The notes beneath the pieces were generated by a model. It searched no databases and was not told the DNA's origin. It saw nothing but the letters and a program-made list of their open reading frames with translations. The position numbers and the translations under genes were made by a program. Positions 12,084 to 22,799 of a DNA stretch of 64,000 nucleotides are shown here, piece after piece. Source of the DNA: Plasmopara viticola (taxonomy: Eukaryota > Oomycota > Peronosporomycetes > Peronosporales > Peronosporaceae); NCBI GenBank assembly GCA_001695595.3, contig MBPM02000147.1:1-64000 (forward strand). The letters run 5' to 3'. The first letter of the stretch is position 1. Every line of letters begins with the position of its first letter.

Positions 12084-13650
12084 TTAGCAGCGAGTGGCTA
12101 TGCCACCCGCTACTGGTGCCACCGATCCGTCGTCTGCGACAAAAAGCTGGAGAACCGATATATGTGTTGGGTAATGACCTTCTAGTTTTCACAATTCTTC
12201 GAGCTCGTCGAGCAAGAAACCTTGCCATTGGATCTCACGCCAATGCACTATGCATAGCTCGCCAAGCTTCGACCGCAGAAGACTCAGCAGCGTGTTCGAG
12301 TGTAGCAGGCGAGCGTGGTGGGCGGGAATCCACTCAACCGGATGACCCGTGACGTATTGAATTCAGTAGTCATTTGCAAACAGCGTTGGTGCGATCGACA
12401 TGAGCGTTAGCTCAAATGCAGACAGCGCCTTAGTAAAACGGGTCAGCTCAAAGATCTTCGGCGTCGCCTTCCTTCACTTGCCACACGCAGCGAAGATATC
12501 CTGACGCTTAGACGGAACCGATTTCTTCATAAGCCTGTTTCATTTTGCTACGAATGTCGTGTCTTCGTTCGGCTTGTTCGCGCCCAGCACTCGATTAAAT
12601 ATGTGCAATTGCGCAAGCTCCTCGATCTCGTTACCGCTAGCTACCATCTTGACGGATAGCGCACTGTTAAATGCGAGCGGAGACTCAGTCGCTTTCTTCA
12701 TGATGTGGACCGGATTAATCGCGTTTCTAAGAATGGTGGATAAGCTCTCAACTTTTCTGTCCGCATCCTCGTGACGGTCGTCAAGTGTGTTCAATAGCGC
12801 CGTATTTTCATCGCTGATCATAGAGTCAGTTACCTCAACAACAGGCGAAGGAATAGACGCCTTCCGAATTTTTGTATGATGCTTCTCGACAAAGAACGCG
12901 GACTCTTTGGACGATTTGGGGCTTCGGGATGCTTTACGTCAACCGGACGAACGTGATGACGGATGCCGTACTTCTTGTCCCTGGTCACATCAATCAACTC
13001 AAACTTGACTTCAAGCGTCTGGAGTGCCTGAAAGTATTTCATTTTTGCGACTCCATCCAGTGGTTTTGGCATCTGTTTGTCAACGTATTAGTGAAGTCGA
13101 TACCTCCACGCAAGCGTTTCTTTTTGTTCGTGACAGTGATTAATTCGGCTGAACCATTCGTCAACATGAGCATTTGCTTAGGTGAAGCCTTTGGACTCGC
13201 TGGAGGCGAAAGACGACTTCCGGATCCAGTAAATGTTGAAATCGAGAGCACGCCATCGATGTCGATGACCCTCTTTGCGAGTTGGGTGGCCATGATTTGC
13301 TGGCCATGCTGAGCTCCGGGCTGGAGCTGGCCATCCTCTTTCGTCTCTCCATTCTCAAGCGCGTTGTCAATCAAGAAAAAAACTGGTTCGGCCTGTGAAG
13401 CATGTGATCTTTTCGACTGAGTCCGTGATGGCTTTGGCAGGCTGTGCGGTCTTTCTTTGGACTGTTCGAGAAAAATTAGCATTCGACGAGTTGAGCGACC
13501 CTAAGTCAATGCTATGGTGGGAGCGGAAGCCGAATGGAAGCCGGTCAGACGCAAATGGCGCGTCTTTGCCACGCACCGTATATAATTTGTTGCTAAACAC
13601 GAGCTGGTTGCACACGGAGCCGTTCACCACCAGTGAAGGTGGGCACTCGC
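12084..13650 (-). pseudogene. L2 ORF1 relic, 5'-truncated
   Basis: C-terminal two thirds of ORF1 in frameshifted pieces (13630-13367, 13482-13039, 13072-12830, 12821-12540 and on to a TAA at 12084-12086). Conserved blocks include VVNGSVCNQLVFSNKL, SIDLGSLNSSN, FNSALSVKM and a C-terminal end VAGGIATRC. The N-terminal domain is missing because the element is truncated at 13650, in the block that reads ATGI..WRVYF in other copies. Confidence 0.8.
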
Positions 13651-13711
13651 TCAGTTGGTAGAGTGATGGCTTTTTAAGCCAGTGGTCGTGGGTTCGAGCC
13701 CCACGGGGGGT
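13651..13711 (+). pseudogene. tRNA-Lys relic lacking nt 1-10
   Basis: Starts at CTCAGTTGG directly after the truncated L2. The acceptor 5' strand and half the D stem are missing, and the anticodon region is altered (GTGATGGCTTTTTAAGCC). The T arm and the GGGGGGT 3' strand remain. Confidence 0.8.
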
Positions 13712-14194
13712 GTATATTGCCTAATAGTCGTGCATGAAAGATTTGTGCGCCATGCATTTATACTAGAAAGCAGCACATGCTCCTTCTTTATTTTATTTTG
13801 GTTTCTCTTTAAGTCTAGCAATCGGCATGGTCGTTCACGGTGCAATTACTCTTGACTACAAGAGCGACGCAAGTAGCTGTTTTAAACAGCATAGAATACA
13901 ATTTTCTGCTCGACTATAATCGTACCATTTCCGTTGTTAGAGATGGGCTGCCTATCTGCACTCAGCAGTTAGAATTCTGTTCGTAAACACGAAAACTATG
14001 TATGATCTTCGTAAGAGAATGTTTAATCATGCGTTTGACACGACGTTCTTGTCCGGCTATATGCGAGTAGAATAATGTGGTTGCGTGCGTGCATACCAAG
14101 AGCTTATACTTGGTGTTTGTGTTTTTATCGATTTGCTTGCTCCTGGTTGTGTTTCTCTCTTTGTGTACATCTGATATTATCTTGACTCGAGTAT

Positions 14195-14266
14195 ACCCGT
14201 CTAGCTCAGTTGGTAGAGAGCTGGCCTTTTAAGCCAGTGATCGTGGGTTCGAGCCCATCGCGGGAT
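14195..14266 (+). pseudogene. tRNA-Lys(UUU) relic
   Basis: Cloverleaf-like with anticodon loop CTTTTAA. The D-stem 3' strand is GAGA rather than GAGC, and the T-stem/acceptor end reads CCCATCGCGGGAT, which disrupts T-stem pairing. Confidence 0.7.
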
Positions 14267-14753
14267 GTATATTGCCTATTAGTCGTGCGTGAAAGATTTG
14301 TGCGCCATGCATTTATACTAGAAAGCAGCACATGCACCTTCTTCGTTTTCTGGTTTAGATTTCTCTTTAAGTCTAGCAATCGTCATGGTCGTTCACGGTG
14401 CAATTACTCTTGACTACAAGAGCGACGCAAGTAGCTGTTTTAAACAGCATAGAATACAATTTTCTGCTCGACTAAAGTAGAACCATTTCCGTTGTTAGGA
14501 AATGGGCTGCCTATCTGCACTCAGCAGTTAGAATTCTGTTCGTAAACACGAAAACTATGTATGATCTTCGTAAGAGAATGTTTAATCATGCGTTTGACAC
14601 GACGTTCTTGTCCGGCTATATGCGAGTAGAATAATGTGGTTGCGTGCGTGCATACCAAGAGCTTATACTTGGTGTTTGTGTTTTTATCGATTTGCTTGCT
14701 CCTGGTTGTGTTTCTCTCTTTGTGTACATCTGATATTATCTTGACTCGAGTAT

Positions 14754-14825
14754 ACCCGTCTAGCTCAGTTGGTAGAGCGCTGGCCTTTTAAGCCAGTGAT
14801 CGTGGGTTCGAGCCCATCGCGGGAT
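14754..14825 (+). pseudogene. tRNA-Lys(UUU) relic
   Basis: As the preceding unit, but with an intact D stem (GCTC/GAGC). The 3' end is again CCCATCGCGGGAT, so the T stem is imperfect. The shared 3' change shows these two units are recent duplicates. Confidence 0.68.
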
Positions 14826-15310
14826 GTATATTGCCTATTAGTCGTGCGTGAAAGATTTGTGCGCCATGCATTTATACTAGAAAGCAGCACATGCTCCTTC
14901 TTCGTATTTTGGTTTAGATTTCTCTTTAAGTCTAGCAATCGTCATGGTCGTTCACGGTGCAATTACTCTTGACTACAAGAGCGACGCAATTAGCTGTTTT
15001 AAACAGCAAAGAATACAATTTTCTGCTCGACTATAATCGAACCATTTCCGTTGTTAGGAGATGGGCTGCCTGTCTGCACTCAGCATTTAGAATTCTGTTC
15101 GTAAACACGAAACTATGTATGATCTTCGCAAGAGAATGTTCAATCATGCGTTTGTCACGACGTTCTTGTCCGGCTTATGCGAGTAGAATAATGTGGTTGC
15201 GTGCGTGCATACCAAGAGCTTATACTTGGTGTTTGTGTGTTTGTCGGTGTGCTTGCTCCTGGTTGTGTTTCTCTTTTTGTGTACATTTGATATTATCTTA
15301 ACTCGAGTAT

Positions 15311-15378
15311 ACCCGTCTAGCTCAGTTAGAGCGCTGGCCTTTTAAGCCAGTGGTCGTGGGTTCGAGCCCCACGGGGGT
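15311..15378 (+). pseudogene. tRNA-Lys(UUU) relic with short D loop
   Basis: The D loop lacks GGT (CTCAGTTAGAGC) and the acceptor 3' strand has five G instead of six. The anticodon arm CTGGC-CTTTTAA-GCCAG and T arm are intact. Confidence 0.7.
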
Positions 15379-15862
15379 GTAAATTGCCTAAGAGTCGTGC
15401 GTGAAAGATTTGTGCGCCATGCATTTATACTAGAAAGCAGCACATGCTCCTTCTTTATTTTATTTTGGTTTGGATTTTTCTTTAAGTCTAACAATCGTCA
15501 TGGTCGTTCACGGTGCAATTACTCTTGACTACAAGAGCGACGCAAGTAGCTGTTTTTAAACAGCAAAGAATAAGATTTTCTGCTCGACTATATTCGAACA
15601 TTTCCGTTGTTAGGAAATGGGCTGCCTGTCTGCACTCAGCACTTAGAATTCTGTTCGTAAACACGAAAACTATGTATGATCTTCGCAAGAATGTTCAATC
15701 ATGCGTTTTCACGACGTTCTTGTCCGGCTTATGCGAGTAGAATAATGTGGTTGCGTGCGTGCATACCAAGAGCTTATACTTGGTGTTGTGTGTTTGTCGG
15801 TGTGCTTGCTCCTGGTTGTGTTTCTCTTTTTGTGTACATTGACATTATCTTAACTCGAGTAT

Positions 15863-15933
15863 ACCCGTCTAGCTCAGTTGGTAGAGCGCTGGCCTTTTAA
15901 GCCAGTGGTCGTGGGTTCGAGCCCCACGGGGGT
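15863..15933 (+). tRNA. tRNA-Lys(UUU), weak acceptor
   Basis: D, anticodon and T arms pair perfectly and the anticodon is TTT. The acceptor 3' strand has only five G (GGGGGT), so the stem is one base short. It may be a pseudogene. Confidence 0.55.
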
Positions 15934-16417
15934 GTAAATTGCCTAAGAGTCGTGCGTGAAAGATTTGTGCGCCAATGCATTTATACTAGAAAGCAGCACA
16001 TGCTCCTTCTTCGTATTCTGATTTAGATTTCTCTTTAAGTCTAACAATCGTCATGGTCGTTCACGGTGCAATTACTCTTGACTACAAGAGCGACGCAAGT
16101 AGCTGTTTTAAATAGCAAAGAATAAGATTTTCTGCTCGACTATAATGAACATTTCCGTTGTTAGGAAATGGGCTGCCTGTCTGCACTCAGCAGTTAGAAT
16201 TCTGTCGTAAACACGAAAACTATGTATGATCTTCGCAAGAGAATGTTCAATCATGCGTTTGTCACGACGTTCTTGTCCGGCTTATGCGAGTAGAATAATA
16301 TGGTTGCGTGCGTGCATACCAAGAGCTTATACTTGGTGTTGGTGTGTTTGTCGGTGTGCTTGCTCCTGGTTGTGTTTCTCTTTTTGTGCACATTGGACAT
16401 TATCTTAACTCGAGTAT

Positions 16418-16489
16418 ACCCGTCTAGCTCAGTTGGTAGAGCGCTGGCCTTTTAAGCCAGTGGTCGTGGGTTCGAGCCCCACGGGGGGT
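16418..16489 (+). tRNA. tRNA-Lys(UUU), best-preserved form
   Basis: A 72-nt cloverleaf plus G discriminator. Acceptor ACCCGTC pairs with GGGGGGT with one G:G mismatch and one U:G wobble. D stem GCTC/GAGC, anticodon stem CTGGC/GCCAG with loop CTTTTAA (anticodon TTT, Lys), variable loop TGGTC, T stem GTGGG/CCCAC with loop TTCGAGC. No intron. The first run of four T lies roughly 80-100 nt downstream, far for a Pol III terminator. Confidence 0.72.
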
Positions 16490-16963
16490 GTAAATTGCCT
16501 AAGAGTCGTGCGTGAAAGATTTGTGCGCCATGCATTTATACTAGAAAGCAGCACATGCTCCTTCTTCGTATTTTGGTTTGGATTTCTCTTTAAGTCTAAC
16601 AATCGTCATGGTCGTTCACGGTGCAATTACAAGAGCGACGCAAGTAGCTGTTTTAAACAGCAAAGAATAAAATTTTCTGCTCGACTATAATCGAACCATT
16701 TCCGTTGTTAGGAAATGGGCTGCCTGTCTGCACTCAGCAGTTAGAATTCTGTCGTAAACACGAAAACTATGTATGATCTTCGCAAAAGAATGTTAAATCT
16801 TGCGTTTGTCACGACGTTCTTGTCCGGCTTATGCGAGTAGAATAATATGGTTGCGTGCGTGCATACCAAGAGCTTATACTTGGTGTTTGTGTGTTTGTCG
16901 GTGTGCTTGCTCCTGGTTGTGTTTCTCTTTTTGTGCACATTGACATTATCTTAACTCGAGTAT

Positions 16964-17035
16964 ACCCGTCTAGCTCAGTTGGTAGAGCGCTGGCCTTTTA
17001 AGCCAGTGGTCGTGGGTTCGAGCCCCACGGGGGGT
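16964..17035 (+). tRNA. tRNA-Lys(UUU), best-preserved form
   Basis: Identical in the tRNA body to the copy at 16418-16489, with six G in the acceptor 3' strand. The downstream spacer carries the duplicated GCGCCATGCATTTATACT segment. Confidence 0.72.
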
Positions 17036-17551
17036 GTAAATTGCCTAAGAGTCGTGCGTGAAAGATTTGTGCGCCATGCATTTATACTAGAAAGCAGCAC
17101 ATGCCTATCTTGCGCCATGCATTTATACTCAAAAGCAGACATGCTCCTTCTCCGTATTCTGGTTTAGATTTCTCTTTAAGTCTAACAATCGTCATGGTCG
17201 TTCACGGTGCAATTACAAGAGCGACGCAAGTAGCTGTTTTAAACAGCAAAGAATAAAATTTTCTGCTCGACTATAATCGAACCATTTCCGTTGTTAGGAA
17301 ATGGGCTGCCTGTCTGCACTCAGCAGTTAGAATTCTGTTCGTAAACACGAAAACTATGTATGATCTTCGCAAAAGAATGTTAAATCTTGCGTTTGTCACG
17401 ACGTTCTTGTCCGGCTTATGCGAGTAGAATAATATGGTTGCGTGCGTGCATACCAAGAGCTTATACTTGGTGTTTGTGTGTTTGTCGGTGTGCTTGCTCC
17501 TGGTTGTGTTTCTCTTTTTGTGCACATTGGACATTATCTTAACTCGAGTAT

Positions 17552-17568
17552 ACCCGTCTAGCTCAGTT
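17552..17568 (+). pseudogene. tRNA-Lys 5' fragment (nt 1-17) cut by L3
   Basis: ACCCGTCTAGCTCAGTT followed directly by the L3 3' end (GAAGGTCGTCTATATTAAG). Confidence 0.92.
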
Positions 17569-18664
17569 GAAGGTCGTCTATATTAAGTTATATAGGCGAA
17601 TGTCTACCCAACTTGCCTGGCGTAATATCTGTTGTAAACTACTCTAGTGTACATATATAATTATGCATTTTTATCCAAAATAGGAATCTACATAAATTTA
17701 TGTATTTTCCTCGAAAAAGGAAAGTGCATAAATTTGTGTTTTTTCCTTAGTTTTGGTTTTGGATTTCGTCCAATCACTGGCTTGAAAGGGTTTCGGTTCT
17801 ACACTTTTGCCCCCATTTTGACTTCAACTTCGGCCAAAATTGGTCGTTTAGACCTTCTGTTTGTGGCAACATTGCTCGGAAACTGCGGCCAATCAACAGC
17901 TGAAACTTTGGGCACATGTGCAGCGCAGACAGTGCCCATTGCATGCCAATTGTTCACACGTGTCGAGACCTCAGGTGCTTAAACGGAAGTCCGGTCTTTT
18001 AGCACACTGTCGCGTCGTTTCACGACGGCGTAGCCCGCAGCTCAGTCCGTGGGCCGACCCATAACTGGGATCGGGTCTTGACCTTAAACTTTATAAGGTA
18101 ATGTCCCTGGCTTTTCATTCGTCATGGTAGATAAAAAAAAATTTGTCCCTCCAGGCCCCACAGCGAAAATAAAAGAAAATTGCCTCTATGGCCCCACAGG
18201 TAAGTTGGCTTCTCAAGCCCTGCAGGGTTACCAAAACTGATGTGTTTCATCTCTCAGGCTGAACCAAGGAACCCCTGGCCTTCCAGGGCGCACAGAGGAC
18301 AAAAGCTCTGGCCTCAACACACAGCCGCTTCCTCACTGCTTTTCAGGAGGCGCCGCCTTCCCCGGCTTCTGACGCGGCTAGCTCGCACCCGATGCCCCTC
18401 CATGTGCGCCGTTTGGATACATCAAGTACGAGTCTTGCGGCGACGTCGGACCCTAAAGCAACCCAGACGTTATTCAAAGGAAACGATTTCACCCGCAAGG
18501 GCAACCGGCAGGCTGCCCGACCAGGTAGCAGCCACAACATCTGACGGCGAAGTGGCATTAATTGAAATGAACTCAATATTTGCCGACATTGACCGTGTTC
18601 TTTCCTAGACCTCGCCCATTTTTTGTCTTGTGCGCACAGGTCGTGATGACACCGGCTTCGCAGG

Positions 18665-21600
18665 TCAGAGCTGCGTAGTACGCTCCTGGGTGATGCCTGG
18701 ATACTGGCAAGTGAAGCTGCAAAACATGGAATGGGTTCTCAGCAAGCCAATCACTTGTTGCAGATGTTGGCTCAGCTGTCGGTCATACAGGTGTCGCTGG
18801 AAAAAGCGAAGGTGCGCACAGAAAGTCGACAGTATGATCAAGAGCGCTGGAGCTATCGGCATCGGTTGCCGTCCGTCGAATAAGCATCGATTGCGGTTCG
18901 TCCAGATCGTGTGAAGCACTACAGCCCGAAGCACATGCCATACTTCTCTTACCACAACAGAGCATTTAGTCCATTCGTCGCGTACGCGCAGCTTGCTCGC
19001 GAGAGCAATATCGAGCCACAACGGTCGAGAGACAAAGAACGGCGAGACAAGCTGCAGGATCTGGCACCACAGCTGTGACGCAAACGTGCAGTCAAAAAAC
19101 AAATGCTTTTCGGTCTCTATCGCGTTGCATCCTGCACGCACGCATTTACGAATCCCTGGATGTGACGTCTCCAAGAACCAAAAGCGCGATCGCACAGGCA
19201 GCAGGCGAAACGCTAGACGAAACTGCAAGTCTTCGAAGACTGGAAGCAGGATCTGGCGCAGTCGCTTGCTATACTCCGCGAAGGCTTCAATTTGGTGGTT
19301 GTCAACGCGCCTCGAGTAAATTTTCATCGGGTGCGGCTTTTTCGGAGGGTCAGGCGCCCAGACAATTTTTATAATCGCTGACCGTGGGATTTTCGGGATC
19401 AAGAATATTTTTGCTTTGTTCCTGTAGCCAACTCGTGGAAGCAGACATCTCTGTGCGTCGATACTTGACAAGTCTCGTACAAGTTGTCGTGCTTCAAGGC
19501 GGTCTACAATCTGTGTCGCTTCGCGGTACAGCGAGCGCAGCCACTTTATCTGTGTATACGGTCGCACTGAGCCAATCGTGTAGTCGATATGTCGCTGTAC
19601 GAAGGTAGTTGCAGCTGGCCACTCTTCACCTTCACACCTGAAGTCGGAAAGTGACCGTAAGTTGAAGACACGTGAGATATGGAGACGGAAGCTTCGTTGT
19701 GGTTCGGTAACCATCCCTAGACAACGTCGATGCACCACTGCCGCATCGGACCGTTTTCGCTTCTCGTAGTGAAGTTGAGCATCAGCATGGAACCAAATCG
19801 GCTGATGTAGGCCGTACGTGGCGCGTTCATGTGAATCCAAGTCATGCCACGTGACGTTCCATCGAGTCTTGTACCAACACACCCACGTCTCTCTCCACCA
19901 CATTGCACTTCGGCTAAGTGAGATAAGCTGGCCGTGACGAAGAGGTGAAATTGTAAGAAAGTCCAGTGCATGGCATCCGCCATAGGAAGGTAATCCTGAC
20001 GCCAGCAGCTCAACACTCGCTGCCGTCCAGTTTCGCTCATCAGCAGCACTTACAGCCCCAATAAACTGCAATAACAGCGAAAGACGTTGCTTCTTGAGCT
20101 GTGCATCGAGACGCGGAATTCCAAGACCACCTTGATTGCGCCGGAGATAAAGAAATTCGCTCGGTATGAGCATCACGTGCTTTCCGTCACGATCATGCTT
20201 TCGACTCAACACGAATCGGTTAAGCATCGATTGCCAGCGCCGCACAATGATCTGAGAAATATTCGCGTGCTGAGTGTAGTGCCATAAGCGTGATAGCACC
20301 ATCGTCTGTGCAACGAGCAGTCTCCCTCGGAGTGTGCGAGCGCGCCTGTACCATGACTTTATGCCCTCAAAAAAGCGAGCATCCAAGAATTCGGTGATCA
20401 TGTCGTTGACTGACGCCTGACCGAACGGGATGCCTAAGTATTTTGTTGTGTCAGAACGATCAAGGACTTGGACCCCGGGAAGTTCAGGACACACCGTGCT
20501 ACGATTAAGAGCCAGCAGTACCGACTTGGATAGATTAAGTCTTGCTCCAGAGCCAGCACAATACTCGTCGACAATTTCGAGCTGAGCCTGAACGTAATCA
20601 ATTGATCCGGCGAGAAGCGTCGAGTCATCTGCAAAAAACATGCTTGTCACCGTACTATTCGCATTTAGACATACCCCGTATTCCTCATGTTTGCGGAGCA
20701 AATTTCCAAGAGGCTCAATTGTGAGAACAAATAGGAGTGCCGACAGAGGGTCTCCTTGCTTAACTCCTCGAGTAGGGTGTAAAGCCGGCTGGATGTTACC
20801 ATTGATGAGCAGGTGTGCCTTCGGTTTGGTGTACAAGAGCCGGACCCAAGATATAAAAACTGGTCCAAAGCCCATGCAAGCCAGCAGCCGAAACATGTAT
20901 GACCAATTTACACGGTCGAATGCCTTTTGAAAGTCCAGGAAAAGTGCGTATGCCTCTTCATCCCGACTTGTGACAAGGTCTTGCAGGTCGACAAGAAAGC
21001 GTACATGATGATGAATTGATCGAGTCTTGACGAAGCCTTTTTGGTCTGGATGAATCAAGTCGAGCATTACACTTTGTAGCCGATATGTCAGTGCTTTTGA
21101 CAGCACCTTTACGTCGACTGGCACAAGTGCAATCGGACGGTAATTGCCTGGCTCAGCGCGAGAACCCTTCTTATGTAGCAGTACGACCGCCGATTTGCGT
21201 TGAGACGCTAAAAGCTTACCACGTCGCAGCCTATCTTTAAAGACAATGACGAGGCACTCCCCGAATACTACTGGTGCCACCTGATAAAATCCAGCCGTCA
21301 ATCCGTCCATGCCTGGAGCGGATGTCGCTCTCATATGCCGGATTGCAGTTGCAAGGTCAGCAGTGGTCAAGTCGGCTTCCAAAGCTGTGTAGCTCGTGAC
21401 TGGAACGCTTCTCGAAATTGAGTCAAGAAGTTTGCGTTGCTTCGCGCCATTTGGCTCAGAAGCCGATTCGTTTGGGCTTTCGACATCACCCATCTCAGAC
21501 CCCCAGTGCTCCAAGAAGCGCAGAGAAATTTCTTGAGGATTCGATGAGACATTTCCACTCGGTGTTATTACCTCTTCAATCGAAACGCGCCGCAAACTTG

Positions 21601-22756
21601 TGTCGAGAGGACGAAAAAAATGGGCTGTTGAACGTTCTGAGTTGTTGGCTTGGAAATCGAAAGAAGCATCATGATTGTATTGACTACTTCTTTTGACTGT
21701 GTCTTTATAGATTTGCAGAGCCTCGTCAAAGAAGTCTCGATTGTTTTTGTCTGGAAATACGCGGTATCGTGCGGCTGCTTGATCTAATGTGACGCGGGCA
21801 TCTTCGATCTCTCGCGTACTTTGTTGCTTGAGCTTCCTCTGTACGTCTTGAAGCTGAGTCTTGATGCTTCCTTTCCACTTTTCCCAAATTTTCCCGGGGT
21901 TTTTTGAACGGCGAAGTTGGTCTAGGACCTGCTCGGCCTCCCTCTCAATCGCTGATACAATCTTCGGATATTCGAGGAGGTATTGTGGAAATTTCCAATA
22001 ACCACGACCATGTAGCTGCGTACCGCTTCGAAGGGAAACACTATGAGCAAGATGATCACCAGCGTGCATTGGCAGGAAGTATTCAGCACTTTCGTAAAAG
22101 CGGTCACAGAATTGCTCCGAAACTAAAATGTAGTCCAGGCGATTTTTTCGAGGAAGGGGACCAGTAAACACTCGCTTAAAGTCATAGTGAGTACGCCACG
22201 CATCAACGACACCTAGCTTGGCAAGCCACTCGAGACAAGCAGAGCGGCTCGGGTCGTAGCGCAAGTCAGGTTTCGAGCAGTCAAGTCGCGGGTCAAGTGG
22301 CGTATTTAAATCTCCAAGCACGAAGTGCGTTGCATCATCTTCAAACCCATCTATTGGAAGGTTTAGAAAGAACGATTGCTTTTCGTGTCTATCGACGGGC
22401 GCATACACATTGTGAATATAGACGGGAGCACGTTGAACCGTTACCTTTACAACAAGATACCGTCCCGGCACCGACAGGTGTACCATTTCTGCAGCCGTGT
22501 CGATACCAGGAAAATCAGAACGTAGCAGCGTCAGGACTCCACTACTGCGACCGCGCGTGGGTCGGTCGAGTCGCGTGTTACTGTCATTGACGAAGAGTTT
22601 GTGCGCAAAATGTGAGCAGAGGTGAAACTTGAACGTATTGAGATGCTGCGCGTCAGCAAACTTGGTTTCTTGTACGCATGTTAGCGAGTGCTTGGCCAAA
22701 AGATTTCCAATAAGGAGGTGGCCATTTCGCTTGATGCCGTTTGTGTTCACTGTCAT
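18665..22756 (-). CDS. L3 ORF2: APE endonuclease - reverse transcriptase polyprotein
   Basis: Open for 1363 aa from the ATG at 22756. A longer frame starts at 22852 and overlaps ORF1 by 53 nt, but the 22756 start (MTVNTNG) is the one conserved in L1 and L6, 43 nt after the ORF1 stop. Domains: APE-type endonuclease at about 1-245 with QETK 29-32, VYAP 117-120, GDLN 148-151, RLDYIL 206-211 and the catalytic-type DH 234-235. The RT at about 470-770 has PGMDGLTAGFY, YRPIAL 539-544, LDFQKAFDRVNW 607-618, GVKQGDPLSALLF 664-676 and FFADDSTLL 707-715 with the catalytic Asp pair. A C-terminal zinc-binding motif C-x4-C-x7-H-x4-C spans 1205-1223 (zf-RVT type). In this family such a protein nicks the target and primes cDNA synthesis from the nick. 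All the key residues I can judge are present, so enzymatic activity is plausible. Confidence 0.93.
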   Translation of the reverse strand: MTVNTNGIKRNGHLLIGNLLAKHSLTCVQETKFADAQHLNTFKFHLCSHFAHKLFVNDSNTRLDRPTRGRSSGVLTLLRSDFPGIDTAAEMVHLSVPGRYLVVKVTVQRAPVYIHNVYAPVDRHEKQSFFLNLPIDGFEDDATHFVLGDLNTPLDPRLDCSKPDLRYDPSRSACLEWLAKLGVVDAWRTHYDFKRVFTGPLPRKNRLDYILVSEQFCDRFYESAEYFLPMHAGDHLAHSVSLRSGTQLHGRGYWKFPQYLLEYPKIVSAIEREAEQVLDQLRRSKNPGKIWEKWKGSIKTQLQDVQRKLKQQSTREIEDARVTLDQAAARYRVFPDKNNRDFFDEALQIYKDTVKRSSQYNHDASFDFQANNSERSTAHFFRPLDTSLRRVSIEEVITPSGNVSSNPQEISLRFLEHWGSEMGDVESPNESASEPNGAKQRKLLDSISRSVPVTSYTALEADLTTADLATAIRHMRATSAPGMDGLTAGFYQVAPVVFGECLVIVFKDRLRRGKLLASQRKSAVVLLHKKGSRAEPGNYRPIALVPVDVKVLSKALTYRLQSVMLDLIHPDQKGFVKTRSIHHHVRFLVDLQDLVTSRDEEAYALFLDFQKAFDRVNWSYMFRLLACMGFGPVFISWVRLLYTKPKAHLLINGNIQPALHPTRGVKQGDPLSALLFVLTIEPLGNLLRKHEEYGVCLNANSTVTSMFFADDSTLLAGSIDYVQAQLEIVDEYCAGSGARLNLSKSVLLALNRSTVCPELPGVQVLDRSDTTKYLGIPFGQASVNDMITEFLDARFFEGIKSWYRRARTLRGRLLVAQTMVLSRLWHYTQHANISQIIVRRWQSMLNRFVLSRKHDRDGKHVMLIPSEFLYLRRNQGGLGIPRLDAQLKKQRLSLLLQFIGAVSAADERNWTAASVELLASGLPSYGGCHALDFLTISPLRHGQLISLSRSAMWWRETWVCWYKTRWNVTWHDLDSHERATYGLHQPIWFHADAQLHYEKRKRSDAAVVHRRCLGMVTEPQRSFRLHISRVFNLRSLSDFRCEGEEWPAATTFVQRHIDYTIGSVRPYTQIKWLRSLYREATQIVDRLEARQLVRDLSSIDAQRCLLPRVGYRNKAKIFLIPKIPRSAIIKIVWAPDPPKKPHPMKIYSRRVDNHQIEAFAEYSKRLRQILLPVFEDLQFRLAFRLLPVRSRFWFLETSHPGIRKCVRAGCNAIETEKHLFFDCTFASQLWCQILQLVSPFFVSRPLWLDIALASKLRVRDEWTKCSVVVREVWHVLRAVVLHTIWTNRNRCLFDGRQPMPIAPALLIILSTFCAHLRFFQRHLYDRQLSQHLQQVIGLLRTHSMFCSFTCQYPGITQERTTQL

Positions 22757-22799
22757 AAGCGAGACAGCGTTCCAAACGTGTTGTCCTTCCGACTCAACT

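Larger units (their letters stand above)
7333..13650 (-). mobile_element. L2: 5'-truncated LINE copy inserted in tRNA-Lys
   Basis: Minus-strand LINE of a more divergent subfamily. The 3' end abuts tRNA nt 17 at 7332. The 5' side breaks off inside ORF1 at about 13650, where the tRNA resumes at nt 11 (CTCAGTTGG), giving a target duplication of about 7 bp (CTCAGTT). The 3' UTR at 7333-8025 contains two related segments (about 7690-7760 and 7855-7930, both with CCCCCGTCCCCCTTTCG), a partial tandem duplication. Both ORFs are degenerate. Confidence 0.88.
13651..17568 (+). repeat. tRNA-Lys tandem array, block I
   Basis: Seven head-to-tail units plus a 5' stub. tRNA-to-tRNA spacing is 559, 557, 552, 555, 546 and 588 bp between successive starts from 14195. 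Each unit is tRNA, then a GTGCGCCATGCATTTATACT segment, a CTCTTGACTACAAGAG hairpin, a GCTGTTTTAAACAGC palindrome, a CCATTTCC..GGAAATGG hairpin, and an ACCAAG..CTTGGT hairpin, ending in CTCGAGTAT just before the next tRNA. The 588-bp unit carries an internal duplication of about 41 bp of the GCGCCATGCATTTATACT segment (about 17070-17145). No protein gene is supported here. Confidence 0.92.

Noticed and set aside
13651..17568. CRISPR-like regular repeats
   Set aside because: Repeat period is 550-600 bp with conserved spacers carrying a tRNA, in a eukaryotic context; nothing like short repeats with unique spacers.
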